From: Anoplolepis gracilipes
Taxonomy: Eukaryota; Arthropoda; Insecta; Hymenoptera; Formicidae
Length of the DNA stretch: 64,000 nucleotides
Reading direction: 5' to 3'
Assembly (NCBI RefSeq): GCF_047496725.1
Contig: NC_132978.1
Span: 10,878,501 to 10,942,500 of the forward strand
Shown: positions 25,315 through 37,503 of the stretch, piece by piece
Numbering within the stretch: the stretch's first letter is position 1
How the letters are laid out: each line of letters opens with the position of its first letter
The notes under the pieces: model-generated
What the model saw: only the letters and a program-made list of their open reading frames with translations
The model's database searches: none
What the model was told of the DNA's origin: nothing
Translations under genes and position numbers: made by a program

Positions 25315-26389
25315 TACTTTGTACAAATTAATATTCAAATTGTTAGGTTTTAATACGCGAATGCACAGCACGATAGTTCGGTGCATATTGACGCGTCGGC
25401 TGACTGAAGCAAAAATACTCTCCTTATTTTTGAATAAATTCCCAGTGACCGACCATATTCCATCGATGCCCTTTGAACGATTACGTAGCGAGAACAAAGA
25501 ATAAGCTCGACAACGTTGAAAATAACAAAAAGCAGCAAAGTGGAAAAAACGAATGATATCTCGTTCGCGCGATAACTGTCGACAGTAACGAAAAATCGTT
25601 TCAGTTAGAAGTACGTCGCGAGGAAAGCTCGATAGATATCGCGAGCGCGCGCATGCTTTTGAGAGTGCATCGATTGGACGAGTCGCTCTTTCTCTCAACT
25701 ATATCCTGCCACTTTGAACTTCCGTTGTAAAACGGACCTCGGGATACGTTAAAATAGAACTTGTAACACATATACGTCGGTCCGCGATATCAGATCCCTC
25801 GCTCCAGGGTATCACTACGGTGTGCACCTTCTCGAATGCACTAACAAAAATGAGCTTGAACTTTTAACCATGTTATATCGCAGATGAAAGCTTTTGCCAG
25901 AGGAAACCTATGAAATATATATACAGACACATAAAATCGCGCTGTTTGAATTCAATTTCGATAAGTACCTTTAAAGAAAGCTGTAATTACGTAAGAAAAA
26001 TCTATGTTCACAAATGACTATTTTATTTTTATATATATTTTTATTTGTGCATACTTGAAACAATTTTTACGTTTAGAAGAAGGAATTCATATTAATCGGG
26101 GGTATATTATACTTTAAACAAAAATTCGATTTTCTAAATATTTTCTATATCGATTTTTTTATGTTATATAATTAACAGTTATGCAATTATACTTATATGT
26201 ACGTAATCTTCACACGAAATCTTATCACTCTACATATATCTTTTTCGACAAGCATATTAAATATATTAAATAAATGTTATTTGTTATAAACAATGTAGAA
26301 AAATAACACGCATCGGTTTACGCGACAACAATGGATGGAATTATTATTCTATTCATTAAATGCAGCATCTTTGATGCTTTCGAGGTGAG
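25315..26389. other. Non-coding stretch
   Basis: Mixed at 25,330-25,860 with a 128-codon minus frame (25,312-25,698) that overlaps the transposon end and has no motif. AT-rich after that. Confidence 0.4.
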
Positions 26390-27100
26390 AGCTCAGACTA
26401 CTCTCTCGTATTCGAGCCCGAGCTCGAAGAAGAACGTGTCGTCTTTCGTGTAACGAAATCAATGTTCAAAGTGCCAGGACTCGAACTCTGGCATGTACAG
26501 CTCTCTCATCGTTGCTTTTCCTTGCTTCCGCCATGCCGGCCGGAAACGAAAGGAAACGCCGTATCGCCCATGTAGAGACGGTCAAAGGAAAATCGGGCGA
26601 ACGGCGTCGCTCACGACAGAAAGGCCTTTCGTCCTTGTTTGCACGCTCCAGGGAGAGGTTCTGTCATTCGCATGTACTCCCAAGCCGAGCGGTGCATTGC
26701 CGCTCGTCTTCTACTTCACGCGACCGAAATAGCTTTCGCCCATTCCCCCCCCCCCCCCCCGCGCACCTGGCCTCTCTTATTCAGCCGCTCTCTCGCGAAA
26801 CATCTTCCTCCCACGTTTCCTACATTCTCGTCGGTTCGTCTTCCCGACTCCTGCGGCCCGGCTGCATCTCGCTCTACAATCATGCATAAAACAGACGTTC
26901 GCGCTTCCACGTCGTCCTTGACGCCCTGCAAGCATTTCACGGACGCGTATGCGTTTATATTATATGTGCTCCGAGATAGATATCAGGTAGCGAAATTTAG
27001 GATCGTTAAATTTCGATTCAAGTGGTATAAATCATACGCGCAAGAGATTCCGAAATTGCCGAGTTTAATTTCTCCCAAGAGATTTTTCCACCAAATGTAA
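26390..27100. other. GC-rich island with overlapping open + frames and C16 run
   Basis: Two + frames of 125 and 153 codons overlap across this island, both crossing a C16 homopolymer at 26,745-26,760 that encodes a Pro run. Ser/Arg/Pro-rich composition with no domain. Because both frames are open at once, low stop density is the likely reason. The C run is a likely site of sequencing length error. Confidence 0.3.
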
Positions 27101-29039
27101 ATTTATTTTCCGTAATTAAAATACCTGTGAATTTTTTAAACACGCGTTATATATTTCTTTTCTAAAATATATGTTATTAAAATAAAAAGCGTAGAAGAGG
27201 AAAAGCTATTTGATGTATTATATAAAAAGGTTTTCGACGTGAACGAGAGAAAAGGAACTGGTAGTTTTTCTCGTGCACGCGTTATGTGTATGTACACATC
27301 CAAAAAGGTTAACTAGATAAATTCTTTGACAAACTTGCGAAGCCATCTTTTTCATAATTAAAATGTCAAGGTAACAATTTCTGAATTAAGTAAATTAAGA
27401 CCGTAGAAACGCGGTTTTCGCGAGCTTTTTATATTTATTAAGTAGTAATATAAGATTAAAATGTTGCAATGTAATTAAAAAAAAATAATAAAATATTATT
27501 ATAATTGTCAAAACTTCAAAAATTGGAAAACATTAAAACAAAGCATTTTAATATCTCGGTTGAAAAATTCTGGTTTTACAGAGTATTTTAAAATTGCAGG
27601 ATGTTTTTAATAATAGTATAGTTAATTTATAGACGCTTTTTTCACGATATCATAAATATTTTATCATTAATAATTTTTAATAATTATAAACGATTGAAAA
27701 GAAGTACTATATAAAAGTATTATACTTTGCGGCATCAAAAAGTTAACAAAATTGCATCTCTCTATTAATTTTAGGTCAAATTTATTTTATTAAAATTTTC
27801 ATCATTTGAGATTTGATTATAAAGATGAACGAGTATGATGGAAAATAATTGGAAACGTATAAAAGTGATGATATCACATTTTTGCTAAAGAAAAATAAAG
27901 GCCAGAGAATGTGCTGTTAAAAGAACATTTAGTGTTTTGATTATTGCTGCAAAGTTATTGCTGCTTTAACGTTCTATATGACGGAGTGATTAATGGTGAA
28001 CATCATTTTTGCAATTTCTCGGCACGCGGAAAACAAAAGCATCGAACGCGGTTGGCGCGAGGGAAAGAGGGAATACACATATGTATGCGCACAGTTAACA
28101 CACGCTACCGCGCTTAATTAATTTAGTGGGTCACATTATCGTGCCTGCGGCCACGCCAGTAAATGTAGGTAAGCGCGCGTGCGTGCACCATGTGAATTGC
28201 TATCGCTAATTTTCGATAAACTCTCGTTTCCGCGCGCAACGACTCGCCCTCGAGATCATATTTCAGTTTTCACATGCAAATTGCACAAAAAATGCAAGAA
28301 AGATCGTCGATACCATTAATTAAAATAATGGAAGTGTATAATATACTCTGATATATACTCTTCTATGTATATACCTGGTAATAAAAGAGACTTGTGTAAC
28401 TCAATATCCATTATTTAGCTTTCATCGAAATATCACTTTAGCATTTTATTTTCTAATTGAAAAGGTTTAAGAGAAGCTCCCTAGTGTATTACATACGAAA
28501 TATGTATTATATAACATATTAGAAACATTATCTGCGCATATCAGTTACAATAGTGACATTAGTTACAAAAGTGAACAATATCTTAAATAATAAGAGAAAG
28601 TAAAATGTAGCGACGGTAATAATGTGTCAGTACAATGAAGACCTTTGATATTGATCAATAACGTAACTAATTGGCGATCGATATTGCTTAAGAATAAGTC
28701 GGTAATACTTTCATGAGTGACGGGCCGATGCAAGGATTACGAAATAATTAGAAGCTGACTCTAATTTAGGAACTTTGTAAAATTTTACGAGCAATTTTTT
28801 CAGCGCAATTACCGTTAATTATTGGAAAATACTTTTTGCGAAATATAGTAGATAATACGGTTTGCAAAATTCCTCAAACTTCCACTTGCTGGATATTACA
28901 CAGTCCGCGTAATGAAGACGCACATTTTTTTTTTATCTTACTTGCTTTTCTCTCGGTTTTGCTCTTTTTTATGCTGTTATACATGTCTTACGATATATAT
29001 ATATATTATATATAAAAGATTACTCTCTCGAGTCAATAA
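27101..29039. other. AT-rich non-coding stretch
   Basis: Largely AT-rich. A CpG-rich patch at 28,020-28,260 contains the donor-like TAG|GTAAGCG near 28,169 but no pyrimidine tract or open frame. No gene supported. Confidence 0.45.
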
Positions 29040-29730
29040 AAGAACAAGAGGATCCCTCGGCTCTCTGTCATGTAATTTAAATAGACTACGTACTTCCGTC
29101 AATGGACGGAAGCGTCCTGGAAGGATGGAACAACTCGAAGAAGACGATTAAGTGTGACGAGGAAGAACAAGAAGAAGAACTGGGACACCCTTCTCTGGAA
29201 AGCATATCGTTCTAATTTCGCTATTCTGTTGCGATGGTTAAACATCCGGTCTGCCTGCCAATTACTGTAGGAATCTCAGAACGAAGGAACGTGAGACGCG
29301 CGATATATAGTCGGCGACAGGAATGGTTGCGCCACCACAACCGGAGGGAGACCGGTGCTGTCCGCCGACGAGAGCAGCGGGAGATGTGGCTCGTGGAGAC
29401 GAGGGTAGTGGCGGGGGGGGGGGGGGTAAAGGGGGAGAGGGCGAGGCGAAGTCCGGGAAATTAGCTGTTCCCGCGATAAATTGGAGTTTCTGATTTTCGT
29501 TTTGCGGTCGTCAACGTCACGTCCCCGATGGCCATTGCGACCTCCAGCCCCACCTTCCTCCCTACCTCCGAGTACTCTTGGCCGCCGGGTACATGGGCCA
29601 ACCTATTTACCAATCTCTGATAAATTGAGTTTCGCCCTGCGTCATCCTTTCTCGTCGTATCGAGCGCTCGATGTTTGTATGTACGGCCATGCGTGCGGAG
29701 AAACTCGAGAGAGAACACTTACATAAAGGA
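29040..29730. other. GC-rich island with G14 run
   Basis: Overlapping frames lie on both strands. A G14 run at 29,413-29,426 sits in a longer G-rich purine stretch to about 29,460, which could form G-quadruplex structures. No protein family recognised. Confidence 0.35.
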
Positions 29731-31338
29731 AAATAAAGTTGCATTGCATGACAGGTAAAAGGAGCCAGTATTGAGGTACTTTCTGAAACGTCATCTACTT
29801 ATTTCGCATGGTTATGCTTAGAGAGATCTTTCGATAGTAGTGAACATTATTAAACACGATATGGTTACTTCGTAACGTGCATTTATTAAAGAGACAAATT
29901 GAGTATATTGAATGTATATTTATACAGTAAAGATTTAAAAATATTACGTTTTAATTAACTTTACTCTCCTCCTAGTATTAAAAAAGATTGTTTGATCTGT
30001 TTAATTACACAAATTTACGTCGTACAATATAAAAGAAATATCTTAAAAATATACAATTATTTGTTATGATAATCAAACACTGTTTTTAGTTTTGTTTTTA
30101 ATTATAAACTATTGTATATATGTGCATTAAAATATCTAAAGTGTTGATAATCTTCGATTTTGCTGTGTCATGAACTGCATTATATAGCGATATTCGATGG
30201 CTATCTTCAAATCCAGACATGCCACGCACAGTAGCTTAATTTCACTCGCTTGCTGCCTGATAATGATCTTGCATAAACCGTTACATTGCAGTTATGATCT
30301 AATCTACATCGCCATTTACGAAAACTACAGATGCGTAAAATTCGATGATTTAAGCTTAAAAGCATATAAAAAAATACATATTGTTTATTACAAGATATAA
30401 AATTATCTTAAAGAAACATAATATTTTATATAGAATACAAATATATTTTATAGGAATATACATAAAAATATAATAAGATAGACTTGATGTGTGCATCAAA
30501 ATAGTTAGTGAAATGTAATTATGTTATTCAAATATTATATCGAGATCTACATTAAGTATACCTGTATCTAGCGGTAAAATTGTTTTTTGCTTTTGTGTAA
30601 ACTTTCATGCAAAATACTTTATTGAGTAAACGTACTAAAATGGAAATGGATATCTACACGCAAAACCGATGACGTTAAGGCACTCGAATGGAATTCGCAT
30701 CAGAAGTCAACTCCTCTCTATTTGGTGTATCGGATTGCCTCTCGTGAAAGTATCAATCAATATTCGGGCATCACGCAGTATTGAAAGCACTATTATATCG
30801 GGTGGTTCTTATTTCCTCGAATAATATCATATATCGAACTTATCCGCAATGCAAATGCTATAAGAAAAAAGTATCGATATGCTTTCTTATCTCTTAATGA
30901 AATATCATTTCTCTGGTTATATTTATTATTCATTAACTTTACTTTGAAAATACTTTGTATCTGTCAAATTAGTTACAACAATTTTACATGCCTTACATTC
31001 TTATCTCTCGGATGCATCTCAATTTCATCAAAGGTGGAGATCGACTTTCGATAAATTCCTTGCGAAATTCCGCGTCACCCTGTGTAACTGTACGCGATTG
31101 CCCGCCATATACGACATACCTTGATGATGGAAACCGAATGTCTCGCCAATAACTTTGGAACGTGGCTATTTTATCGAATCGTATTTATTTCCTCGGCATC
31201 AACAACACTCGCGAGTCAAAAGGGTCTTCAGTAACATAATGACAAAATCGTTAAAATGGTTGGCGCCACGCGCGATTTTTCTTCATTATTGATGAGCACG
31301 GAATAAAGAGAAGTGATGTAAATGTAGCTACGTATATA
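29731..31338. other. AT-rich non-coding stretch
   Basis: No feature seen beyond short frames. The 67-codon + frame at 30,197-30,400 has no motif. Confidence 0.45.
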
Positions 31339-31608
31339 TATATGTCGTAGCCAGATTATAAAATCCGTCTTTTTATAAAATGCCTAGACGTTTTCTTAAA
31401 GTATTTTTATAAAATGCAACGATATATAAAATAATTGTATTTGATAATGTGGCGGGTCGCTTGTTAGCATTTTGTAAAAAGACTAAAATTCTTAGCCAGA
31501 TTGTAAAATATTTCAAATCTAACCACGATTTAAGAATATGGCCGCACTTTATAAAACGTCTAGGCATTTTATAAAAAGACGGATTTTGTAATCTGCCTAC
31601 GACATATA
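31339..31608. mobile_element. Fold-back MITE with 52-bp arms
   Basis: The arm at 31,339-31,390 and the reverse complement of 31,557-31,608 agree at 50 of 52 positions by eye. The outer ends read (TATAT)GTCGTAG and CTACGAC(ATATA). The 166-bp centre carries shorter degenerate relatives of the arm motifs (AGCCAGATTGTAAAAT, GCATTTTGTAAAAAGAC), so the element seems built from nested copies. Flanking TATA-rich DNA hides the exact target duplication. The minus frame of 92 codons at 31,373-31,651 is a by-product of this repeat. Confidence 0.85.
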
Positions 31609-32082
31609 CATTTAAGTAAGAAAACAGAAATATAATTCTCCATAGAAACATTCGAGTCAGGATTTGACATTTCCAAAGTCAGTGTGAAATTTTCGCCCAA
31701 GTTATATCATTTTCGATTAAGTAAGATTTCAGTTGGAAAGTTGTTTAATTCAGAATTTAATTAGAAAGTTATTGCAGATTTGCAAAGAATTATTTAAATA
31801 GAAAGATATTGTACGCTCTAAACAATTGTGTATACATACAATGAATTATGTTGTGGACAAACTTTTTTTTTTATTACAAATGCGATAAAAAACAAGTATT
31901 GTGAGCGTTTTAATAGCGGATACAACGCATGCTTTCACGTTATATTTACGTTCTCGCAAACTTTTGTACGCGGTGACTTTAAGTGATACACCCGTAAGAT
32001 ACACAGCAAGATGCCGACAAAGTCCGTAACGATAATAAAAGCCGCGAGGTATCTTATCTAAAGTCGACGCACAGAAAGTAAA
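31609..32082. other. Non-coding stretch
   Basis: AT-rich, without recognisable content. Confidence 0.45.
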
Positions 32083-32084
32083 AC

Positions 32085-32121
32085 GGGACGGGGACGGGGA
32101 GGGGGACGGGGACAGGGACGG
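32085..32121. repeat. GGGGAC minisatellite with strong G-quadruplex potential
   Basis: Six G-runs of 3-5 Gs are separated by loops of only 1-3 nt (AC, AC, A, AC, ACA). This is the best G-quadruplex match in the window and lies on the + strand. It encodes the Ser-Pro repeat of the minus frame at 31,846-32,247. Confidence 0.85.
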
Positions 32122-32612
32122 TTTCAACGCATCGCGTGTAATTGCGGGAAAGAGAACTCGCGCGGAGAGAACACGACTTCGTGGCTGAAGGGCTGAAGAT
32201 AGAAGGGTAACAGTGAAGTTTTTATCGTTGAAACTTTCCTCGCGCAAGTTGTATTGCGATGAGGTTTTAACGCAACTGTACTCGCTTAACGAGTTTTTAA
32301 CGTAACGACCTCAAACCGTATTACGGGATCCTCGCGGCTCCAGCTGAGATACTACGCGCGCGTTCGTAAGAATATGATAATTACTAAAAGCCCTTTCGAC
32401 ACTTACGCATACGAAAATGAATTTTGCAGCGCATAGCTGTTTTTTTTTGCTGCAGCGTTGCTCGCTTCATCGACTGCCTCTCGTTAATTTGGTTATACAA
32501 TATTATAATGCTTTGTGGCCATGATTGTACTAACGCGAGTACTTACAATATTTTTCTCATAATTTACAAATTTTTTTCTGTACAAATTAACCGGTTAATT
32601 TATTCGAGAATA
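32122..32612. other. Non-coding stretch
   Basis: Moderately GC-rich to about 32,380, then AT-rich up to the MITE copy. No gene supported. Confidence 0.4.
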
Positions 32613-32887
32613 TTCACTCCTTACTCCGTATTGTTATTTTTAGCACTTTCTAACTGTACAGGTGGGTCAGCGAATTTTTGATAAGTTTATTAATATGTAA
32701 AAGCGTTTTAAAAAATCTGAAAAAATGTATATACCTTCTTTGAACATTCTAAATAAAGACTAAAATAATAAATTTGAAAAATAATTTATTTAAATATATT
32801 ATTTTATGATTATTTGTTTTCGAAAAAATTGACGTTGTTAGAAAAGTCACAGACAAAAATGATCCATCAGTACGGAATAAGGGTTAA
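32613..32887. mobile_element. piggyBac-like MITE, copy 2 (decayed left end)
   Basis: Aligned with the copy at 21,340 it matches along its length, including AATAAA (32,752-32,757) and the right end TACGGAATAAGGGTTAA. A 9-bp stretch (aagtaataa) present in copy 1 is missing here near 32,757. The left end has mutated (TTCACTCCTTACTCCGTA in place of TTAACCCTTATTCCGTA), so its TTAA is lost and this copy would no longer be a good transposase substrate. Confidence 0.85.
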
Positions 32888-33788
32888 TTATGTTACTTGA
32901 TTTTTTTCCTTTTTTTAACGAAAGAAAGTTATTTAAAATAATTTGGAGTTTTTTGTCAACTCGTTTATTCGAACATAAAAGGTTAAAGAAGCTCACACGA
33001 AAACGATCGATCAGCAACAATGAGTTGCGGTTAGAAGAAAGATTATAACGCTCGAACGGCGATGCATTTTCCAGGGAAGTGGAAGTCGATTCCCTTTAAT
33101 ATCCCAAGGAGCGGTTATATCACCAGGTCGCCGCAATAGGTGGCAAAAAGAGGCAAAGAGGGACGTATAATTTCGAACTTCCGTTTATTCGTAAGAAGAA
33201 AAAAATACTTTTAACAAGCGGCGTTTTTGTTCCTTTTTCATGACTTTTTCCCTCATATTTTCAATAATATATATTCAACCATAACTTTATTTCGCGCGCA
33301 TCCACGTGTACAGTGGCAAATCTACACGTGCATATACATTGATAACCGTTAAAATAGGGATCTATAGTAATCGTGATCGTGTTATCGTCGTGTTATCATC
33401 GCCAGACGAATTATGTTCGATATTTCAATATCTTGAAACTAGAACAACATCGATGGAGTGCAATGGAGTGCGAGAGGAGAAATATAACACGTACGCACAC
33501 ATTAATATATACAGTATTAATATATTTAATATATATATTTATACAAAGATAAATTATAACGTGGCATTTTTAAGAATTTGAATATTACATGTATATAAAG
33601 TTATTATAAGAAAATTTTCAACGAATATTACTACGTTTTTAAAATTAATGTAACATATATAAAAATATTGCAAAATTGCATTTTCAATAATCAAACGATA
33701 TTTTGAAATATTTATCGTTTCTCAAAATTGCAATTTTACTATCACGTAAACCGTAAACGATATATTTCTGCATTTCAATTTAATATAC

Positions 33789-33793
<5 letters not shown>
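32888..33793. other. Non-coding stretch
   Basis: Mixed, then AT-rich. A modest inverted repeat (AAACGATA / TATCGTTT) lies at 33,693-33,720. Confidence 0.4.

Positions 33794-33838
<45 letters not shown>
33794..33838. repeat. (TA)n microsatellite
   Basis: About 22 uninterrupted TA units. It encodes the Ile-Tyr runs of overlapping minus frames. Confidence 0.95.
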
Positions 33839-33841
<3 letters not shown>

Positions 33842-34431
33842 ATAGAAGATAAAATATTTTCTTGCATGGACGAAAATAGTACATAAAGAATTCATGAAAT
33901 CTGCACGAAATTGTATTACTCTCAAAGTTATTCTTCAATCTTCCCTGACTTATGCGTTTGAGCATAATCTTGATTTAAAAGGATATATATTGTATATATA
34001 TATTCAATAAAAAGAATGCACTGCGGACACAGATACTGCAACGCATTAAAAGTGGCATGAGGCTTCGTCATTTTTCGCAGTTAACTGTAGCGATAGCGGA
34101 GAATGCGCGCGTGAATTGCGTGTATCTCGAGTGATCCTTCTAAAAGACCGAAAGTGAGGCGGAGAGAAAACAAGCCGGTTGGCATAATTTTATAAGTGTT
34201 CCGCGAAGAGAGCGGCCCGCAGAATGGCGGATGTAAGGCAGTTACAGGGAGTGCGGAGCAGCCGAGGCAGTATTGCATTAAAATTTACATAATAGCCGAC
34301 TCTAACCTCGGTGCATCGCCCGACCAAGCACTATCTACCCCCTTCTTATTCACCCTCTTATCCTATTCGCTTTGCCGCCCTTCGCGCCCTTTCTCAACTA
34401 CATTGGAAACGAACACCAGTCTTGTGTCTAC

Positions 34432-34433
<2 letters not shown>
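33839..34433. other. Non-coding stretch
   Basis: Mixed composition. Short frames only. Confidence 0.4.

Positions 34434-34462
<29 letters not shown>
34434..34462. repeat. (TA)n microsatellite
   Basis: About 14 uninterrupted TA units. Confidence 0.9.
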
Positions 34463-34466
<4 letters not shown>

Positions 34467-35128
34467 GTACATTTTCTTCCTTGGTTCTCAAGATTTCAGT
34501 TCGCGAAGAGATTTCTTTTCTTTTTTTCGTTTTCCGTCACTTAGTCAAGAGATCTTACTATCTCTTTTCCGTCTTGAAAATAAATTAAAATAAGCACCAG
34601 AACTCTTGATTCTGAACGCTAAAAACGTGTGAGAATAAATCTATTTCTAATGGCGAGAGGATCCTCTTTCCGTGTATCCCCGACGAACCCGATATTTCTA
34701 TAACGCATCAAACTAACGAGTATTAATTAATGAAAGGAAACTCTTGTAAATTTAATCTGTTCCGTTTATTTAATGAATGCAAAAGCGTAGCTCAAGCAGA
34801 GCTATGCGGCTACATCATTTCGAGGGATTGAATAATCGTATTACGTAACGCTATATCTCTGATATAATATGTAAAAAGTAATATGGAGAAAATCCTATAG
34901 AAATATTCATGAGATACTTTTTGCATCTACTTTTAGCAAACTGTGGATTTATTAAATTCATCTAATAAATGTACCAGCGGAGAAAGTTTTTTTTCTCGAA
35001 ATTACGAACAACATTGTACATATGTAAAATAGCCATTCGAAATGAAATTAATTCTCCATTAATTATTGCATCATAACTAACCTATATGACATGGAGTAAT
35101 CTGATGTGAGGATTAAGTCGCTCAGAGA
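34463..35128. other. AT-rich non-coding stretch
   Basis: No feature seen. Confidence 0.45.
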
Positions 35129-35137
35129 TGATTAACG
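35129..35137. repeat. Target-site duplication, left copy
   Basis: TGATTAACG, identical to the copy at 35,588-35,596. Confidence 0.85.
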
Positions 35138-35587
35138 AGGTATATTAAGCTATCTAAGTCAAATTATCAGAACATAATAAATTATATATGAATTATATAT
35201 TTTTTTATTGTTTTTAAAAGTATTGTTATTGTTTTTAAAAATAATTTTTTTGCTACAACTATTAAAAAATTAGGAAAAACCTAGATAGCTTAAAATAAAG
35301 CTATCAAATCATTGTAACCTAGTGTACAGATAAATCAAAGTAAAAAATTAAAAATAAATAATTTGTTATTTCTTACTACTTTTACCTTCAAAAATGTTTT
35401 CTTTTTCTTTTGCTTTCACTTATGTATACGCTATTTTTACAATGACTTGTTAGCTTAATCTTAAACTAGTTATCTGTTTTTTAATAATTAGAGCAAAAAA
35501 TTACTTTTGAAAGAAAAAATTAGCAAATTATTTTCATATATGATTTATTATGATTTGATAATTTGGCTTGGATATCTTAATATACCT
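35138..35587. mobile_element. 450-bp MITE with 55-bp inverted ends and 9-bp target duplication
   Basis: The left arm 35,138-35,192 (starting AGGTATATTAAG) matches the reverse complement of 35,533-35,587 with about seven differences. TGATTAACG stands directly outside both ends, at 35,129-35,137 and 35,588-35,596, a textbook target-site duplication. A 9-bp duplication with long inverted ends fits Mutator-like (MULE) elements best; an 8-bp hAT reading is less consistent with the arm symmetry. The body is very AT-rich and non-coding, with an internal short inverted repeat of the AGATAGCTT motif. Confidence 0.92.
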
Positions 35588-35596
35588 TGATTAACG
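35588..35596. repeat. Target-site duplication, right copy
   Basis: TGATTAACG, identical to the copy at 35,129-35,137. The next two bases (AG) also match by coincidence with the element's first two. Confidence 0.85.
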
Positions 35597-36619
35597 AGAC
35601 TGTACTTGTACGAGTCTTCACAATAACGCGCATCGAGAGTACGAGAAAGTTTCGGGACGCTCCGTAAGAGAAAGAGAGAAAGAGAGAGTTGCGGCGTTTC
35701 CTCTCGTCCGTGTCTAAACGTATCTGCACCCTCGTACGCCGGAAACACACCCCAGGGATGTGTAGAAACACGAACCTTCCTGCCATGCCTCTGAGTCGAA
35801 ACATTGCCCTTCTCGCGCGAGTGGAACAGCCAAACATAGCGCCGTGATATATATGTTACAACGAATAAAAATCATACACGTATGCGCGAGCTAAGCGGGC
35901 TTCAACTTGGTCGAAACGGTAGAACTGAAATTTTAATCAAACTTGCGCGATCCCAATGGCATCGTCGAATTGCGGGGTCGGATTCTTGCTTTCGTATTTA
36001 ATTCCGGAATTATTCCTACATCTCGGAATATAATGCTATTCCAAAATCGCATTTACTTTATATTTACGATTATTACTCGGAGTCAGAGTTTTACACAAAG
36101 TCAGATTAGAGCAAAATTCACTAGTGTTGTTTATTCATTTGAATAATAGAATAAAATCTTGAGAATAATTAATATAATAAAATTTATATATATGTAAAAT
36201 ACATATATTTATATATCACTTATTTTAAAGATAAAATAAAAAAAAATCTCTTAATTTTTAAGTAAAGAAAAAAGAGTTTTTTTTTCGTTCGATTAACATA
36301 AAAGTACTATATGTTTTATTTTTTTGGACAATCAGACGTATAGATTTGCAGGAATGCAATTGATGTAGTTCGACGCAGCTGTTCCGAAGAACTACATTTT
36401 TGAAACCGAAATCATTCTCTATTGTGCTCGCAATAGCATACACGTTGTGAATTCTACAAAGCAAATGTCGCCGTTGTATATACATATGTATAATACACAC
36501 ACACAGAGAAAAATATCAAACCGAAATATCGAACAGAGAGCGCGAAAGCGACTAAAGATAACATTTCATAGAATTTGCAGAGTGATGCAAATGGAGTTTT
36601 TTTTCGCGCAAGTCGTTTC
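35597..36619. other. Non-coding stretch
   Basis: Mixed at 35,600-36,000, AT-rich afterwards. No gene supported. Confidence 0.4.
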
Positions 36620-36970
36620 TTACCGGGAATCGGGACAAAAATGCGCTTTTAGTTCATTAAAGATCATCTTTCCTGTACCTCTCAGTGGTGAAAGTTTCTT
36701 TCGGCTAGGGAAACAAAATCCACAGAGAAAAGCACTAACGAGGAACTCCTTCCGCTCGACTTGGTCGCGAAAGAGAATGCGGCGTAGCAACCATTCGATT
36801 CTCTCTCCATCGAGTTTATTGCGATTCTCCAATCCTTTCCTTGGCTTGTTCTTTTTTAGACACGCGCCGTCGGCGACAATAGACGAACTTGCAATTTCCA
36901 ATGCCGCGATCAGAAACGGAAAGGAACTGTAAAAGGCAATAAAGAAATCGATGGATAGCAATAGCTGCAA
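36620..36970 (-). other. 116-codon minus open frame overlapping a 161-codon plus frame
   Basis: The minus frame begins hydrophobic, then becomes a charged, coding-like stretch rich in Lys, Arg, Glu and Leu. The + strand is open at the same time (36,447-36,932). No motif is recognised on either strand and no splice sites frame them. Mutual openness is more consistent with chance. Confidence 0.08.
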
Positions 36971-37382
36971 ATGTTTTCTTTTTTCTCGCTTTATTGGTTT
37001 GCGTTATCATCTGATATGAATTAGTTGAAATTCAGTATTGCACACAATTTCTTTCATTTACAAAGGGTACGATATGAAAATTTACTTAGATTGCCAATTT
37101 ATAATTGCAAAGTTTAATAACGTTAACATGGAATTTTTCTCAGAAAATATAAAAATAATTTTTTAATGCTAATGTGGTATTCGTATTATTTTCTATATTA
37201 CTATGTTATATCAAATCAAATGTATATCCTATTTGATAAAACAGTATTAAATATAACATGGTTCAGTGGTATATTGTTACTTCGTAAATATTAATTAACG
37301 CAGGTTTAATATAGTCCCTTGTTATTGAATGCGCTAATTATTCTCGCTCCGTATCATTTCGTATGAAAGTTTTAATCGACTA
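36971..37382. other. AT-rich non-coding stretch
   Basis: No feature seen. Confidence 0.45.
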
Positions 37383-37452
37383 TATATAGGGTGTCCAAAA
37401 TAAAATAATATATTTAAATAACTCGCAAACAGTAGATGTTAGAAAATAATCC

Positions 37453-37503
<51 letters not shown>

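Noticed and set aside
26461..26500. tRNA-like T-arm (GTTCGAGTC flanked by GCCAG and CTGGC on the minus strand)
   Set aside because: The loop is 10 nt instead of 7, and no D-arm, anticodon arm or acceptor stem lies upstream.
33693..33720. Inverted repeat AAACGATA / TATCGTTT
   Set aside because: Only 8 bp in very AT-rich DNA, which is expected by chance.
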